DNA of 13,750 bases. Source: Bryobacteraceae bacterium. Lineage in GTDB: Bacteria > Acidobacteriota > Terriglobia > Bryobacterales > Bryobacteraceae. The notes under the pieces were generated by a model. That model did not search any database. It had not been told where the DNA came from and saw only the letters and a list, made by a program, of their open reading frames with translations. This document shows, piece after piece, positions 1 through 6,802 of this stretch. Numbering within the stretch: the stretch's first letter is position 1; each line of letters begins with the position of its first letter. The translations under genes and the position numbers were made by a program. The stretch is from NCBI GenBank assembly GCA_947456995.1, contig CANGVB010000029.1, positions 1-13,750 of the forward strand, read 5' to 3'.

Positions 1-122
1 AGATGACCAGCATCCTCGATCGCACCTCAAAAGGCCCAACAGGATCCCGCATCGAAACCTACAAGCTCAAGGAGTCCACCGCCATGCGCCACCACGTCCA
101 CACCGACGGCGAACTGGCCTAG
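1..122 (+). CDS. 3' end of an unrecognised plus-strand gene (partial)
   Basis: Codons starting at position 3 stay open to a TAG at 120..122. The codons are strongly coding-like: most third positions are C or G. The visible 39 residues are hydrophilic and end in RHHVHTDGELA. An ATG occurs at 3..5, but it is more likely an internal methionine of a gene that begins left of the window, because no upstream sequence is visible to show a ribosome binding site. I do not recognise the family from so short a tail. It is the only plus-strand gene seen, and it converges on the cyclase gene, with the two stop codons sharing bases 120..121. Confidence 0.6.
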   Translation, partial: MTSILDRTSKGPTGSRIETYKLKESTAMRHHVHTDGELA

Positions 123-757
123 GCTGGTCTTCGAAGTACCACTCTTGCGGGCGCCCCATCGGCGCCCGCAATCTTGAGTGGAAGGCAAATCAGTTCGTAT
201 TCCCCCGGCTCAACCTCACTCAGTTCCAACCCTTCAATCACCGCAATCCCCGCCCCCAGAATCGTCACATGCGTCTCAACCGTATCGTGATAGAAGCCAC
301 CAATCGACAGGTAGTCCACCCCCACCGTCTTCACGCCACACTCCACCAGATACTTCGCCCCTTCATCAGCGATATAGACAAAGTCCTTGTCAAAATCAGG
401 CTTCGCCCACGACTCTCTCGTGTTCTTCGTCTTGAAGATCAGACGCTCTCCGCGCTGGGGCTTTAACGTCTCAAGCTCCGCTCGGCGGATCGCCACCGGA
501 TCTTGAATCTCAACCACCCGCGCCGGCCCGATCATCGCATCCAAAGGAGTCTGATCAATCCCGGCCCCATCGTTGATGAAGTGCCGAGGAGCATCCATGT
601 GCGTCGCCGTATGAGCGCTCATATGGAGCTTGGTCACGTTGCACATATCGCCGCGATCCATCTCAGCCACCTGAATCAAACTTGGAGCTGCATCCCCGGG
701 CCAGCAAACCATCCCGTCCTTCAAAGGCACGCTCACATCCCAATAACGCCAGTTCAT
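119..757 (-). CDS. Cyclase family protein, arylformamidase (kynurenine formamidase)-like
   Basis: A 212-residue protein of the metal-dependent cyclase/arylformamidase family, whose best-known members hydrolyse N-formylkynurenine in tryptophan breakdown. The family signature HTATHMDAPRHF lies at residues 49-60, with His49, His53 and Asp55 as the expected metal ligands. The C-terminal half has the usual GVDYLSIGG (146-154), a conserved His163 and the IEGLEL block around Glu175. The length is normal for the family. The frame is open further upstream to a GTG near 916, but I chose the ATG at 757. It begins the conserved MNWRYWDVSVPL segment, has a purine-rich AAGGGGAG just upstream (760..767), and forms an ATGA overlap with the stop of the preceding gene, a sign of translational coupling. 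The substrate is not proven: related cyclases act on other amides and esters. Confidence 0.88.
   Translation of the reverse strand: MNWRYWDVSVPLKDGMVCWPGDAAPSLIQVAEMDRGDMCNVTKLHMSAHTATHMDAPRHFINDGAGIDQTPLDAMIGPARVVEIQDPVAIRRAELETLKPQRGERLIFKTKNTRESWAKPDFDKDFVYIADEGAKYLVECGVKTVGVDYLSIGGFYHDTVETHVTILGAGIAVIEGLELSEVEPGEYELICLPLKIAGADGAPARVVLRRPA
145..171. other. Perfect GC-rich inverted repeat at the end of the cyclase gene
   Basis: Arms 145..155 (TTGCGGGCGCC) and 161..171 are an exact 11-bp inverted repeat with a 5-base loop. An outer CCACTC/GAGTGG pair is interrupted by four bases on one side. It lies inside the last codons of the cyclase gene (the IAGADGAPA segment) and 22 bases past the stop of the converging plus-strand gene. 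It could slow or end transcription from the plus-strand gene, but no T-run follows on either side, and the repeat may simply reflect Gly/Ala codons. Confidence 0.4.
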
Positions 758-999
758 GACTCCCCTTCTCCCTTCTTGATCCGCCGCTTCACCAGAAAAC
801 CCGTACGGTTCGGTAGCTCTCTCCAAATCAGCAGCCAGGTCCCCAGCAAACTGATCATCGTGGATACCCCGCCAACCAGCAGATAGTCGATAGGCTTCAG
901 AGGCCTCGGCATCCACTGCAACATCACAAGAGCAGAGAGGCCAAACAGCACCAGATCCAGAAGCACCAAAGCAATGATTCGAGAGCTACTCAATTCCAT
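754..999 (-). CDS. Small two-span inner-membrane protein, unknown function
   Basis: An 81-residue protein with two clear hydrophobic segments at about residues 9-30 and 37-59, joined by a short loop containing PRPLKP. It ends in a strongly basic cytoplasmic-type tail (KRRIKKGEGES). No family is recognised. It starts 6 bases after the stop of the flavoprotein reductase gene, and its TGA overlaps the ATG of the cyclase gene by 4 bases, so it sits inside a translated operon, which supports its being real. No strong Shine-Dalgarno precedes it (only a GAGAAG-like stretch within the end of the upstream gene), so its translation probably depends on coupling. Confidence 0.75.
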   Translation of the reverse strand: MELSSSRIIALVLLDLVLFGLSALVMLQWMPRPLKPIDYLLVGGVSTMISLLGTWLLIWRELPNRTGFLVKRRIKKGEGES

Positions 1000-1005
1000 G
1001 GCTGA

Positions 1006-1710
1006 CTAGTCATACTTCTCAACAATAATCTGCTTCCGGTCAAACCCGCGCAGCTTCAGCTCTTCGCGGATGCTTTCCACCATTTCCTTCAGCCCGCAGA
1101 CATAGACATCGACATCGGTCCGATCGCCTAAGACTTCCCACAGTAGAGGCTGCACTCGTCCCGTCCGTCCTTGCCAGCCTTCTGCAGGCCGCGTTACTGT
1201 CGGCACAAATGTGAAGTTCTCGTGCCGTCCTGAGAGTGCCTCAAAGTCGCCACGAAACATAAGACCTTCCGCATATCGCGCCCCAAAGATGAGAGTCGCC
1301 TTTGCGCCAGTCTCAAGATATCCAGCCTGCGACAACATCGGTCGAAAGGGAACAACACCTGTACCGGTAGCCACAAAGATGGCCTCGCGCTCCTTCGATT
1401 TCAAAGTGAAGGCGCCAACAGGCCCCTTCGTTGGAACCGTATCCCCTAGCTTGAGCGAGAACAGATATGGCGTAAACAGCCCGTCCTCTACCTTGTTCAA
1501 ACAAATCTCAAATCGATTGGCTTCAGGCAAAGAAGCAAGTGAATAAGCCCGTGTCACCTTCTTCTCGTTCACCATCTCGGTCATCGAGACCCACTGCCCG
1601 GGAACAAACTCGAAGCTCTCAACATCAGGCACTTCAAACCGAAAGTGCCGGATCCCTGGCCCCACGTCAAAGGTCTCAATCAGCTTTGCGTTTCTCTCAA
1701 CTAGAGCCAT
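1006..1710 (-). CDS. Ferredoxin/flavodoxin-NADP reductase-like FAD flavoprotein
   Basis: A 234-residue oxidoreductase of the ferredoxin-NADP reductase superfamily, which passes electrons between NAD(P)H and ferredoxin or flavodoxin through FAD. The FAD domain has RAYSLAS at residues 54-60 (the RxYSxxS flavin motif) and GPVGAF at 96-101. The nucleotide domain has ATGTGVVPFRPM from 114, FGAR at 142-145 and YVCGLKEM at 203-210. It ends in EKYD, with an aromatic near the C-terminus as in bacterial Fpr-type enzymes. No iron-sulfur domain is attached. An AAGGAGG-type ribosome site lies upstream of the ATG, inside the CbiX gene, and the two genes overlap by 10 bases (1701..1710). NADH versus NADPH preference and the redox partner cannot be told from sequence alone. 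The nearby sirohydrochlorin chelatase hints at siroheme-based sulfite or nitrite reduction (inference). Confidence 0.88.
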   Translation of the reverse strand: MALVERNAKLIETFDVGPGIRHFRFEVPDVESFEFVPGQWVSMTEMVNEKKVTRAYSLASLPEANRFEICLNKVEDGLFTPYLFSLKLGDTVPTKGPVGAFTLKSKEREAIFVATGTGVVPFRPMLSQAGYLETGAKATLIFGARYAEGLMFRGDFEALSGRHENFTFVPTVTRPAEGWQGRTGRVQPLLWEVLGDRTDVDVYVCGLKEMVESIREELKLRGFDRKQIIVEKYD

Positions 1711-2078
1711 TTCTCAACCCCCTCCTTCGCCCGATCCCGCAGAATCGCACCTAAGCCAGGATGCCCATCGAGAGGAGGCGTCACTTCAATCGCCAGGTCT
1801 TTTCGCTCAGCCCGGATCTTCTCGATCAAGTCCGGCAAATCTCTCTTGAGGTGCAGCCCCACGGTCAGAAAGTATGGAACGACAAGAATCCGTTCCGCCC
1901 CTTTGGCCAACAAGTCCTCCACCGCCCCAGGCAGGTCAGGCTTGCCCCCATCAAGGAAACAGGTTGCCACCAACGGAAAGGCGCTGTCTTCAGAAATCAC
2001 CCGCGCCACCACCCTTACTGCTTCGTTCGCGCTTTCTACACTTGAGCCGTGCGCGAATACGACTACTCCGGTTGCCAT
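1701..2078 (-). CDS. cbiX: Sirohydrochlorin chelatase, short CbiX type
   Basis: A 125-residue single-domain member of the CbiX/SirB chelatase family, which inserts cobalt or iron into sirohydrochlorin for cobalamin or siroheme synthesis. The N-terminus VVVFAHGSS carries the metal-site His10. A second family His is at residue 76 in VPYFLTVGLHLKRDLP, and the LDGHPGLG segment at 103-110 is also conserved. The length fits the short form, which works as a dimer, unlike the two-domain CbiX/CbiK proteins of about 250-300 residues. The ATG at 2078 lies 16 bases inside the end of the zinc-ribbon gene and has only a weak GGGAAT ribosome site, suggesting coupled translation. Its own end overlaps the reductase gene by 10 bases. 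Cobalt versus iron use cannot be decided; no cobalamin or siroheme genes are visible nearby. Confidence 0.88.
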   Translation of the reverse strand: MATGVVVFAHGSSVESANEAVRVVARVISEDSAFPLVATCFLDGGKPDLPGAVEDLLAKGAERILVVPYFLTVGLHLKRDLPDLIEKIRAERKDLAIEVTPPLDGHPGLGAILRDRAKEGVEKWL

Positions 2079-2707
2079 ATTCCCATTGTCGCGGGATTTG
2101 CCGGCATTGGGGGAGGAATAAAATGCCTTAGTGCATCGAGGAAACTCCGGCCACGCCTCCGGTTGTTATTCAACTGAAGCTCCATCCGCTGCAGGAAGAT
2201 CAGCACGCCCAGCACATGTGAATCCAGAATCGCCGCATATCCAGCCTGAGCTTCAATCCGTTGTCGAAATTCAGCCACCCTCAACTGCACCTGTTCATGT
2301 AAAGCAGCGGCAATCGGATTCTTAGGCTTGCCTTCAAAGATAAGCCCGCTACCTAGCGTCCTGTAGGTCTGTACAAGGCTCTCGAGTGTCTCGCGAGTAT
2401 CATTATCCACCAGGCCTTCGAGCTTATCCCCAGCCTCTGCAATGGCGGCTGCCACAACCAGGACAAGAGGCTCGTGATCGCGCAGGAACTCTTCCTTAAC
2501 GATGATTTCCGGATGAGGAATCTCTTCCTGCTTCAGCTCACGCAACCTCTCACGGTCGCGGCTCTGATTCAGGAATTCACAATTATACGGACAGGCAATG
2601 GTCTCTTCGCGCTCTTCGCCGCAACACTGCGGACAGATACTTTTGCCCAATGCAGGGCAAAGCCGCTTCGCTCGACGAGTCCCGCAAATCGCGCATGTCT
2701 CTGGCAT
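2063..2707 (-). CDS. Conserved-looking zinc-ribbon protein of unknown function
   Basis: A 214-residue soluble protein. Its first 45 residues are rich in cysteine: CxxC at 5-8, Cys17, CPQCC at 25-29, and Cys39 and Cys43. That is enough ligands for one or two structural zinc sites. The rest is mainly helical and charged, with a segment around residues 48-75 rich in Arg, Glu and Lys and a C-terminal region with PPPMPANP near the end. I do not recognise a named family. It has no signal peptide or membrane span, so it is expected in the cytoplasm. It begins 9 bases after the stop of the outer-membrane barrel gene with a modest GGAA ribosome site, and overlaps the cbiX start by 16 bases. It could be a nucleic-acid-binding or metal-handling protein, but nothing in the sequence settles this. 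Confidence 0.8.
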   Translation of the reverse strand: MPETCAICGTRRAKRLCPALGKSICPQCCGEEREETIACPYNCEFLNQSRDRERLRELKQEEIPHPEIIVKEEFLRDHEPLVLVVAAAIAEAGDKLEGLVDNDTRETLESLVQTYRTLGSGLIFEGKPKNPIAAALHEQVQLRVAEFRQRIEAQAGYAAILDSHVLGVLIFLQRMELQLNNNRRRGRSFLDALRHFIPPPMPANPATMGIWQPE

Positions 2708-2716
2708 CTGTTCCGA

Positions 2717-3373
2717 TTAGAACAGAACCGAGACGCCAACCAGTGCCACAAAGTTGTGGAACCAGCCGTTGAGCTTCGCGCCAGGAGCAGCAGTGATCAC
2801 CTTGTCTGGAACAGGTGAAATATAGTCACGGAATTCACCGCGGAAGGAGAGTCGCTTGGAAGCCATGAACTTGATGCCGCCACCAAGGGAAACAACGGGG
2901 ACCCACTGTGTCGTCTTGGTTAAGAAGGCAAAATTGTTCAAAGGCTGCACAGCAACTTCTCTGCCAGTTCCTTCATATCCCCTGAATCCAGCTCCAGCTG
3001 CGAGAAAAGGCCGAATCTTCGCGCCGCGTGGGGCGGCATGGATGAGGAAGTCATAGTGGATCGTCTGTGAACGGCCACCAAAGGCATAGTCCCGGCCGCC
3101 TGATGAGAGCTTCAGGTCATTCTGCTGGAACATGTAGCGGATTTCGCCGCCAATGTACTGATGCATGTCGTTCCCGAGCCAAGCGGTTGCACCCCAGCCG
3201 TTTTTGAAGCCGGCTGAAGCCTTTGCACTGGCTACTGTTACGTCCTTGGCGGTGTAGAAGGTGCCGGCAGCGCCAGCTCCAAATTCCCAACGCTGGGCCA
3301 TGCCAGGGATGCTCACCAAAAGGCCAGTGGCCAGAATCAAGCCCGTGCGGGCAAGCTTAGAGAGATCAAGCAT
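2717..3373 (-). CDS. Small outer-membrane beta-barrel protein, exported
   Basis: A 218-residue exported protein. Residues 1-27 are a typical signal peptide (basic LSKLART start, hydrophobic core, GMAQ at the end). The mature part shows alternating polar and hydrophobic strands rich in Gly, Tyr and Phe, such as EIRYMFQQND, IRPFLAAGAGFRGYEG and RLSFRGEFRDY. It ends in GVSVLF, a terminal phenylalanine strand typical of proteins assembled by the Bam complex. This fits the general outer-membrane beta-barrel/OmpA-like barrel group; size and pattern suggest an eight-stranded barrel, but no specific family or ligand is recognised. A strong AAGGAG ribosome site (3381..3386) sits 7 bases before the ATG. 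It lies 54 bases downstream of the large secreted protein gene, with an AT-rich hairpin between them, so it may have partly independent expression. Confidence 0.8.
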   Translation of the reverse strand: MLDLSKLARTGLILATGLLVSIPGMAQRWEFGAGAAGTFYTAKDVTVASAKASAGFKNGWGATAWLGNDMHQYIGGEIRYMFQQNDLKLSSGGRDYAFGGRSQTIHYDFLIHAAPRGAKIRPFLAAGAGFRGYEGTGREVAVQPLNNFAFLTKTTQWVPVVSLGGGIKFMASKRLSFRGEFRDYISPVPDKVITAAPGAKLNGWFHNFVALVGVSVLF

Positions 3374-3396
3374 TCGTAAGCTCCTTCTGCAAAGAA

Positions 3397-3421
3397 TATA
3401 GTGAGAACAATTCTTACTATA
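3397..3421. other. AT-rich inverted repeat between secreted protein and barrel gene
   Basis: Arms at 3397..3407 and 3411..3421 can form an 11-bp stem with a single G-T mismatch and a 3-base loop. It sits 6 bases past the stop of the 1,027-residue protein gene and before the ribosome site of the barrel gene. The stem is weak in GC, and only a short T-rich stretch (ATATTCTTT on the minus strand) follows it. It could be a leaky terminator, an RNA stability element or an operator; the sequence does not decide. Confidence 0.4.
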
Positions 3422-3427
3422 AATGTT

Positions 3428-6400
3428 TTAGTCAATCACTCGCAGATTGATCGTCGTAACCGAACCGCCCTGCGAGATGGTGAGCGGAATGCTAAAGCCG
3501 GTTGGTACCCAGCGCAAGATCTGTGCATTGATCTGGTAGACCCCAACTTCGCCAGGAGTCAACCCAGCGTAAGTCACCGGGATCTCAACCCCGCCAAGAG
3601 AAACAACAGGTGCAACCAGCGAGCTGGCCAACGGGTCTGATGGAGCACTCAAGCCTGCCTCAACAGCAGGATTGGTCTTACCCATCCCAGTCAGATAGAT
3701 CACGATGTTGTCGTTGCGCTTCACAGGATTGGAGTTGGTGGCGAGAAGGCCATTGCGTCCATTTACGATGGTTGCAACCGGTGTATCGATCCCTTCAATC
3801 AAGGTGCGGAAGATACTCGGCGCAGTGGGTGCGACCGACAGGTTAAAGTTGTCACTCACACCGCCCGGAGTGCGCAGGATCAGCGTCGTGCTGCCAGCGA
3901 TCTCGAACGGGATCTGAGCATTGATTTCTCGTCCGCTGACAAAGATCAACGGAATCGGGAGGCCATTGACCGTGATGCAGCTTTCACCCAGTGCCGTCGG
4001 GAGAGGGCGCTCACGTGAGGCCTGATTGATCGGGCTGAGATCGTTGCCTTCAATTTTGACCAGGCTGCCTGGAGCGATTGAAGTTGAACCATCTGCAAGA
4101 TTTGTCACTCGCGTAATCCTTGGTGTAGCGACGGCAGCATCATAGGTCCAGGGGAGGACAGTGAAGCCGGATACAGTGAGGACTACGATTGAGTTCCTTG
4201 AGTAGAGAGGGGCAACTGTGCGAATAAAGGGCTGAGTGACGGCATTGGCTGGTACTGGTGACTCAACGATCCGGGTGCCAATCTGCGCTGACCCTGTAGG
4301 GAAAGAAATGCGCTGGATTGTCCCCGGGCCATCTGGACTACCCGAAGTGGTGCGGAACCCGATGTTGTCGACAAAAGCGAAGCCGTAATTCGGCTGCGAA
4401 TCAGGAGCGAGTCGACGGATAGGCACCAGAGAACCGTTTAACAGGAAGTTGCCAACGACAAACTGATCGAAGCTCGAGGCGGCATAGGATCCACCAAGAG
4501 TAGTTACATCTTTACGCGCGGCGACGAAGGAGTTTGAATTCCCGTCAAACAACAGCGTCGTGCCGTCTTTGGATGCACCCATGATCTTGGCTCCATTGGG
4601 GGAAGCAATCAGGACGGTATCGATATTGATGTTGTTTTCGAAAACGTCCAGGGTTGCAAGCTCGGTAGCCCTACCGGAGCTGAAATCGACTCTCGAGATC
4701 TTGTGCTGAGGACCCGCGACGCGACTGGCGACCAGAGTGGCTCCTGCTGCACTGGCGATACTGCGCGGATAGTGCCCCTGTGGCATCGCAATCGAAGGCT
4801 GCTGTTGCAGATTATCGAGTGAATAAACGTAGATGACCTGGGCATTGTCGCTGCCGATCAAGAGGTTGCGTCGATCGAAGCTGATGGCGAGCTGGGTCGG
4901 TGTGTTGCCGGTGCGCAGAGTTGCAATTTGCTGGTAGCTCGAACCATCGAATACGAGTACGCTGTTGTTGTCCTGACGGATCACAAAGAAACGATTGCGA
5001 GACGGGTCGGCAAGAATGTCGACCAGGGTGCCGGGAACATTGATGCTGGTGCCGCGCTGGTCAGGCTCTTTCGAATTGATCAGCAGGCGGATGCTCGAAG
5101 AGTTGAGAACGGATCCTTCAGAATTGATGTTGATCGTGCGCACCGCAGTACCACGAGTGTTGCTGAAAGTGAGCGGGTCAACCGAAACCGTGATCACCGC
5201 CGGAGTTACCCCGCTGAGGCTAGAAACTGTGACACCGGCAGGGATATTGGAAAGAGTAAAGTCTGTGTTCTGGCCGCTGGAATCGGTCACCACGAATTGT
5301 TGTACCGCAATGCGGCGATCACAGAAATTGCCACGGAAAACAAGGTCGGGAACATTGGAGACCACTTTTCGCTGGCGATGCAGGTCGCCAACCGGGAGAA
5401 TCATGACGCCGCTTTCGCTGCTTGCGTATACAGTGTTGCCATCGGCACTCAGGACTGCCTTGCCTGAAAGATTTTCAGGCAGCTTGATACGCTCGCGAAC
5501 CGTGAGGTTGTCGACATCGAGTACTTGAAGGATCTTGGCCTGGTCGATGCCTGCGACACCGGCAGGAGGTGTTGTGCCACCGGTAGTAGTTGTTGTGGCA
5601 GGGGTTTGCTCATTCATTTGGGCATAGATGAGTCCGCGTGCAGAATCGATGACGTGACCGCCGATGTTGAGTACTCCGCTCACGTTCGGGAACTGGCTCG
5701 TCATGATGAAGTTTTCATTGAACATGGCCCAGCCAATCAATACGTTGGTGCCGTTTGCGTTGGTGCTGAGCGTACGGGGCCCGAAAGGTGGGGAAGCCAC
5801 CCAATAGCCACTGAGTAGTGACTGACCGACATCATAGCGATAGACAAAGACATTGGCATCAGCAGCAGAAGCCTGCAGGACACCGAAAATTCGTGTGCCA
5901 TCCCTGGTGGCCGAGCTCGAGCTGGCTACGACGTTCTGGGGATAGTTGTTGACCGGAACGGGCAGCGTCTTCAGCACAAGGTCGGTAATCGACTGCAGTG
6001 TGCGAGTGGTGCCGGTAATGGGGTCAAAAATCAGGAATGCATTTGAGGTACCGACCAGTGCGAGGCCGTCGGAGCCGAAGGCGACGCTCAGTGGGGTGGC
6101 CGTCAGCGAAAACGTCTGTCGCTGATTGGATTCCAGATTGATCAGCGTGAGGGCATTGCGGGGCTGATTGGGAGTGGCGAAATTGCCAAAATGGGCAATC
6201 AGCAACCAGCGACGGTCTGGCGAAATCGCCAGGGCGCCAGGCTGCGGTGCCACATTGAATGAGGTTTGAATCACGCCAGTCTCAAGCGACATGACTTCAA
6301 TCCGGTTGCCAGTGAAGTTGGCGATGTAGAGAACACCACGCCCTTCGTCCAGCACCAAATCAGCAGCCTGCCCGCCAATGATGATGGGCCTGCCGAAAGT

Positions 6401-6511
6401 AGCAGCGGATGCGTTGCCCGCAAAGGGACCAACCAGGAGCGCCAGCGTCAGCAACGCGCCAGTCCAAGTAAATATCTTGTTTGCCATTTTCATGCCCAAA
6501 ATGCCTTTCAT
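3428..6511 (-). CDS. Large secreted beta-propeller protein with Solibacter-type C-terminal domain
   Basis: A 1,027-residue exported protein. Residues 1-36 form a signal peptide ending in GNASA. Residues about 40-375 contain repeated strands of the YVTN/WD-like propeller type (LYIANFTGNRIEVMSLETG, LAISPDRRWLLIAHFG), interrupted by a low-complexity TPATTTTTGGTTPPAG loop near 303-317. Residues about 385-480 resemble an Ig-like beta module. A second propeller-like stretch follows from about 490 (FFVIRQDNNSVLVFDG, LAISFDRRNLLIG). The last ~230 residues, from about 799, match the C-terminal domain abundant in Solibacter (TIGR03437 type), including ALGESCITVNGLPIPL, INAQIPFEI, IYLTGMGKTNP and VYQINAQI. 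The function of that domain is unknown; it probably acts at the cell surface or outside the cell. GGAGGG (6519..6524) lies 7 bases before the chosen ATG. The gene follows the Tad operon and the small ORF; a Tad link is inference only. Confidence 0.85.
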   Translation of the reverse strand: MKGILGMKMANKIFTWTGALLTLALLVGPFAGNASAATFGRPIIIGGQAADLVLDEGRGVLYIANFTGNRIEVMSLETGVIQTSFNVAPQPGALAISPDRRWLLIAHFGNFATPNQPRNALTLINLESNQRQTFSLTATPLSVAFGSDGLALVGTSNAFLIFDPITGTTRTLQSITDLVLKTLPVPVNNYPQNVVASSSSATRDGTRIFGVLQASAADANVFVYRYDVGQSLLSGYWVASPPFGPRTLSTNANGTNVLIGWAMFNENFIMTSQFPNVSGVLNIGGHVIDSARGLIYAQMNEQTPATTTTTGGTTPPAGVAGIDQAKILQVLDVDNLTVRERIKLPENLSGKAVLSADGNTVYASSESGVMILPVGDLHRQRKVVSNVPDLVFRGNFCDRRIAVQQFVVTDSSGQNTDFTLSNIPAGVTVSSLSGVTPAVITVSVDPLTFSNTRGTAVRTININSEGSVLNSSSIRLLINSKEPDQRGTSINVPGTLVDILADPSRNRFFVIRQDNNSVLVFDGSSYQQIATLRTGNTPTQLAISFDRRNLLIGSDNAQVIYVYSLDNLQQQPSIAMPQGHYPRSIASAAGATLVASRVAGPQHKISRVDFSSGRATELATLDVFENNINIDTVLIASPNGAKIMGASKDGTTLLFDGNSNSFVAARKDVTTLGGSYAASSFDQFVVGNFLLNGSLVPIRRLAPDSQPNYGFAFVDNIGFRTTSGSPDGPGTIQRISFPTGSAQIGTRIVESPVPANAVTQPFIRTVAPLYSRNSIVVLTVSGFTVLPWTYDAAVATPRITRVTNLADGSTSIAPGSLVKIEGNDLSPINQASRERPLPTALGESCITVNGLPIPLIFVSGREINAQIPFEIAGSTTLILRTPGGVSDNFNLSVAPTAPSIFRTLIEGIDTPVATIVNGRNGLLATNSNPVKRNDNIVIYLTGMGKTNPAVEAGLSAPSDPLASSLVAPVVSLGGVEIPVTYAGLTPGEVGVYQINAQILRWVPTGFSIPLTISQGGSVTTINLRVID

Positions 6512-6518
6512 AACTCAA

Positions 6519-6524
6519 CCCTCC
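6519..6524 (-). promoter_or_regulatory. Ribosome binding site of the large secreted protein
   Basis: GGAGGG on the minus strand, 7 bases before the ATG at 6509..6511. It favours this ATG over the two other in-frame ATGs at codons 7 and 9. Confidence 0.7.
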
Positions 6525-6553
6525 GTAACCAAACCAAGTAAATCTGTGCTGGC

Positions 6554-6589
6554 GGGGTGTGTGTCAGTCCCTCTCCGGGCACACACCCC
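6554..6589. other. GC-rich inverted repeat downstream of the small ORF
   Basis: A perfect 10-bp stem, arms 6554..6563 (GGGGTGTGTG) and 6580..6589, with a 16-base loop that itself holds a CCC/GGG pairing (6569..6571 with 6577..6579). It lies 24 bases past the small ORF stop and 42 bases before the start of the secreted protein gene on the minus strand. No T-run follows on the minus strand, so it is not a textbook intrinsic terminator. It may still act as an end-protecting or attenuating structure separating the Tad transcript from the secreted protein gene. Confidence 0.5.
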
Positions 6590-6613
6590 AACTAGCGAAT
6601 TCCGACAACGAGA

Positions 6614-6709
6614 CTACTCTTCAACGTTCTTCTTGCGGCGCAGCACAATCAAACCAAGCAGGCTGACTGCGAGCACAACGCAGACGATTCTAAACATTTC
6701 TCCGTCCAT
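6614..6709 (-). CDS. 31-residue single-span membrane peptide (small ORF)
   Basis: An ATG at 6707..6709 opens 31 codons ending in TAG at 6614..6616. The ribosome site is nearly ideal: GGAAAGGAG with AAGGAG at 6718..6723, 8 bases before the ATG. The peptide has a short acidic start (MDGE), a hydrophobic stretch at about residues 8-23 (IVCVVLAVSLLGLIVL), then RRKK and an acidic end (NVEE). This layout predicts one membrane helix with its C-terminus in the cytoplasm. It is too short and lacks the Gly and Glu pattern for a Flp pilin. It sits 93 bases after tadC and before the large secreted protein. No family is recognised. Usual gene callers would miss it because of its length. Confidence 0.65.
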   Translation of the reverse strand: MDGEMFRIVCVVLAVSLLGLIVLRRKKNVEE

Positions 6710-6717
6710 ATTGAGTT

Positions 6718-6723
6718 CTCCTT
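6718..6723 (-). promoter_or_regulatory. Strong Shine-Dalgarno of the small ORF
   Basis: AAGGAG on the minus strand, 8 bases before the small ORF ATG. It is the main reason for accepting that short gene. Confidence 0.65.
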
Positions 6724-6802
6724 TCCAGTTGCGATTCTTAATCCTGCGACCTGTAGTCGTCTTTACTTATTACTTCGGTAGAATGCCCGTAAAACTTCAG
6801 GC

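Noticed and set aside
758..916. Longer N-terminus for the cyclase from a GTG near 916
   Set aside because: The extra 53 residues are antisense-like and unlike the family, and they overlap the small membrane protein gene; the ATG at 757 has a ribosome site and an ATGA overlap.
6614..6709. Small ORF as a Flp pilin
   Set aside because: It has no prepilin peptidase site with the Gly and downstream Glu-Tyr pattern and is shorter than usual Flp pilins.
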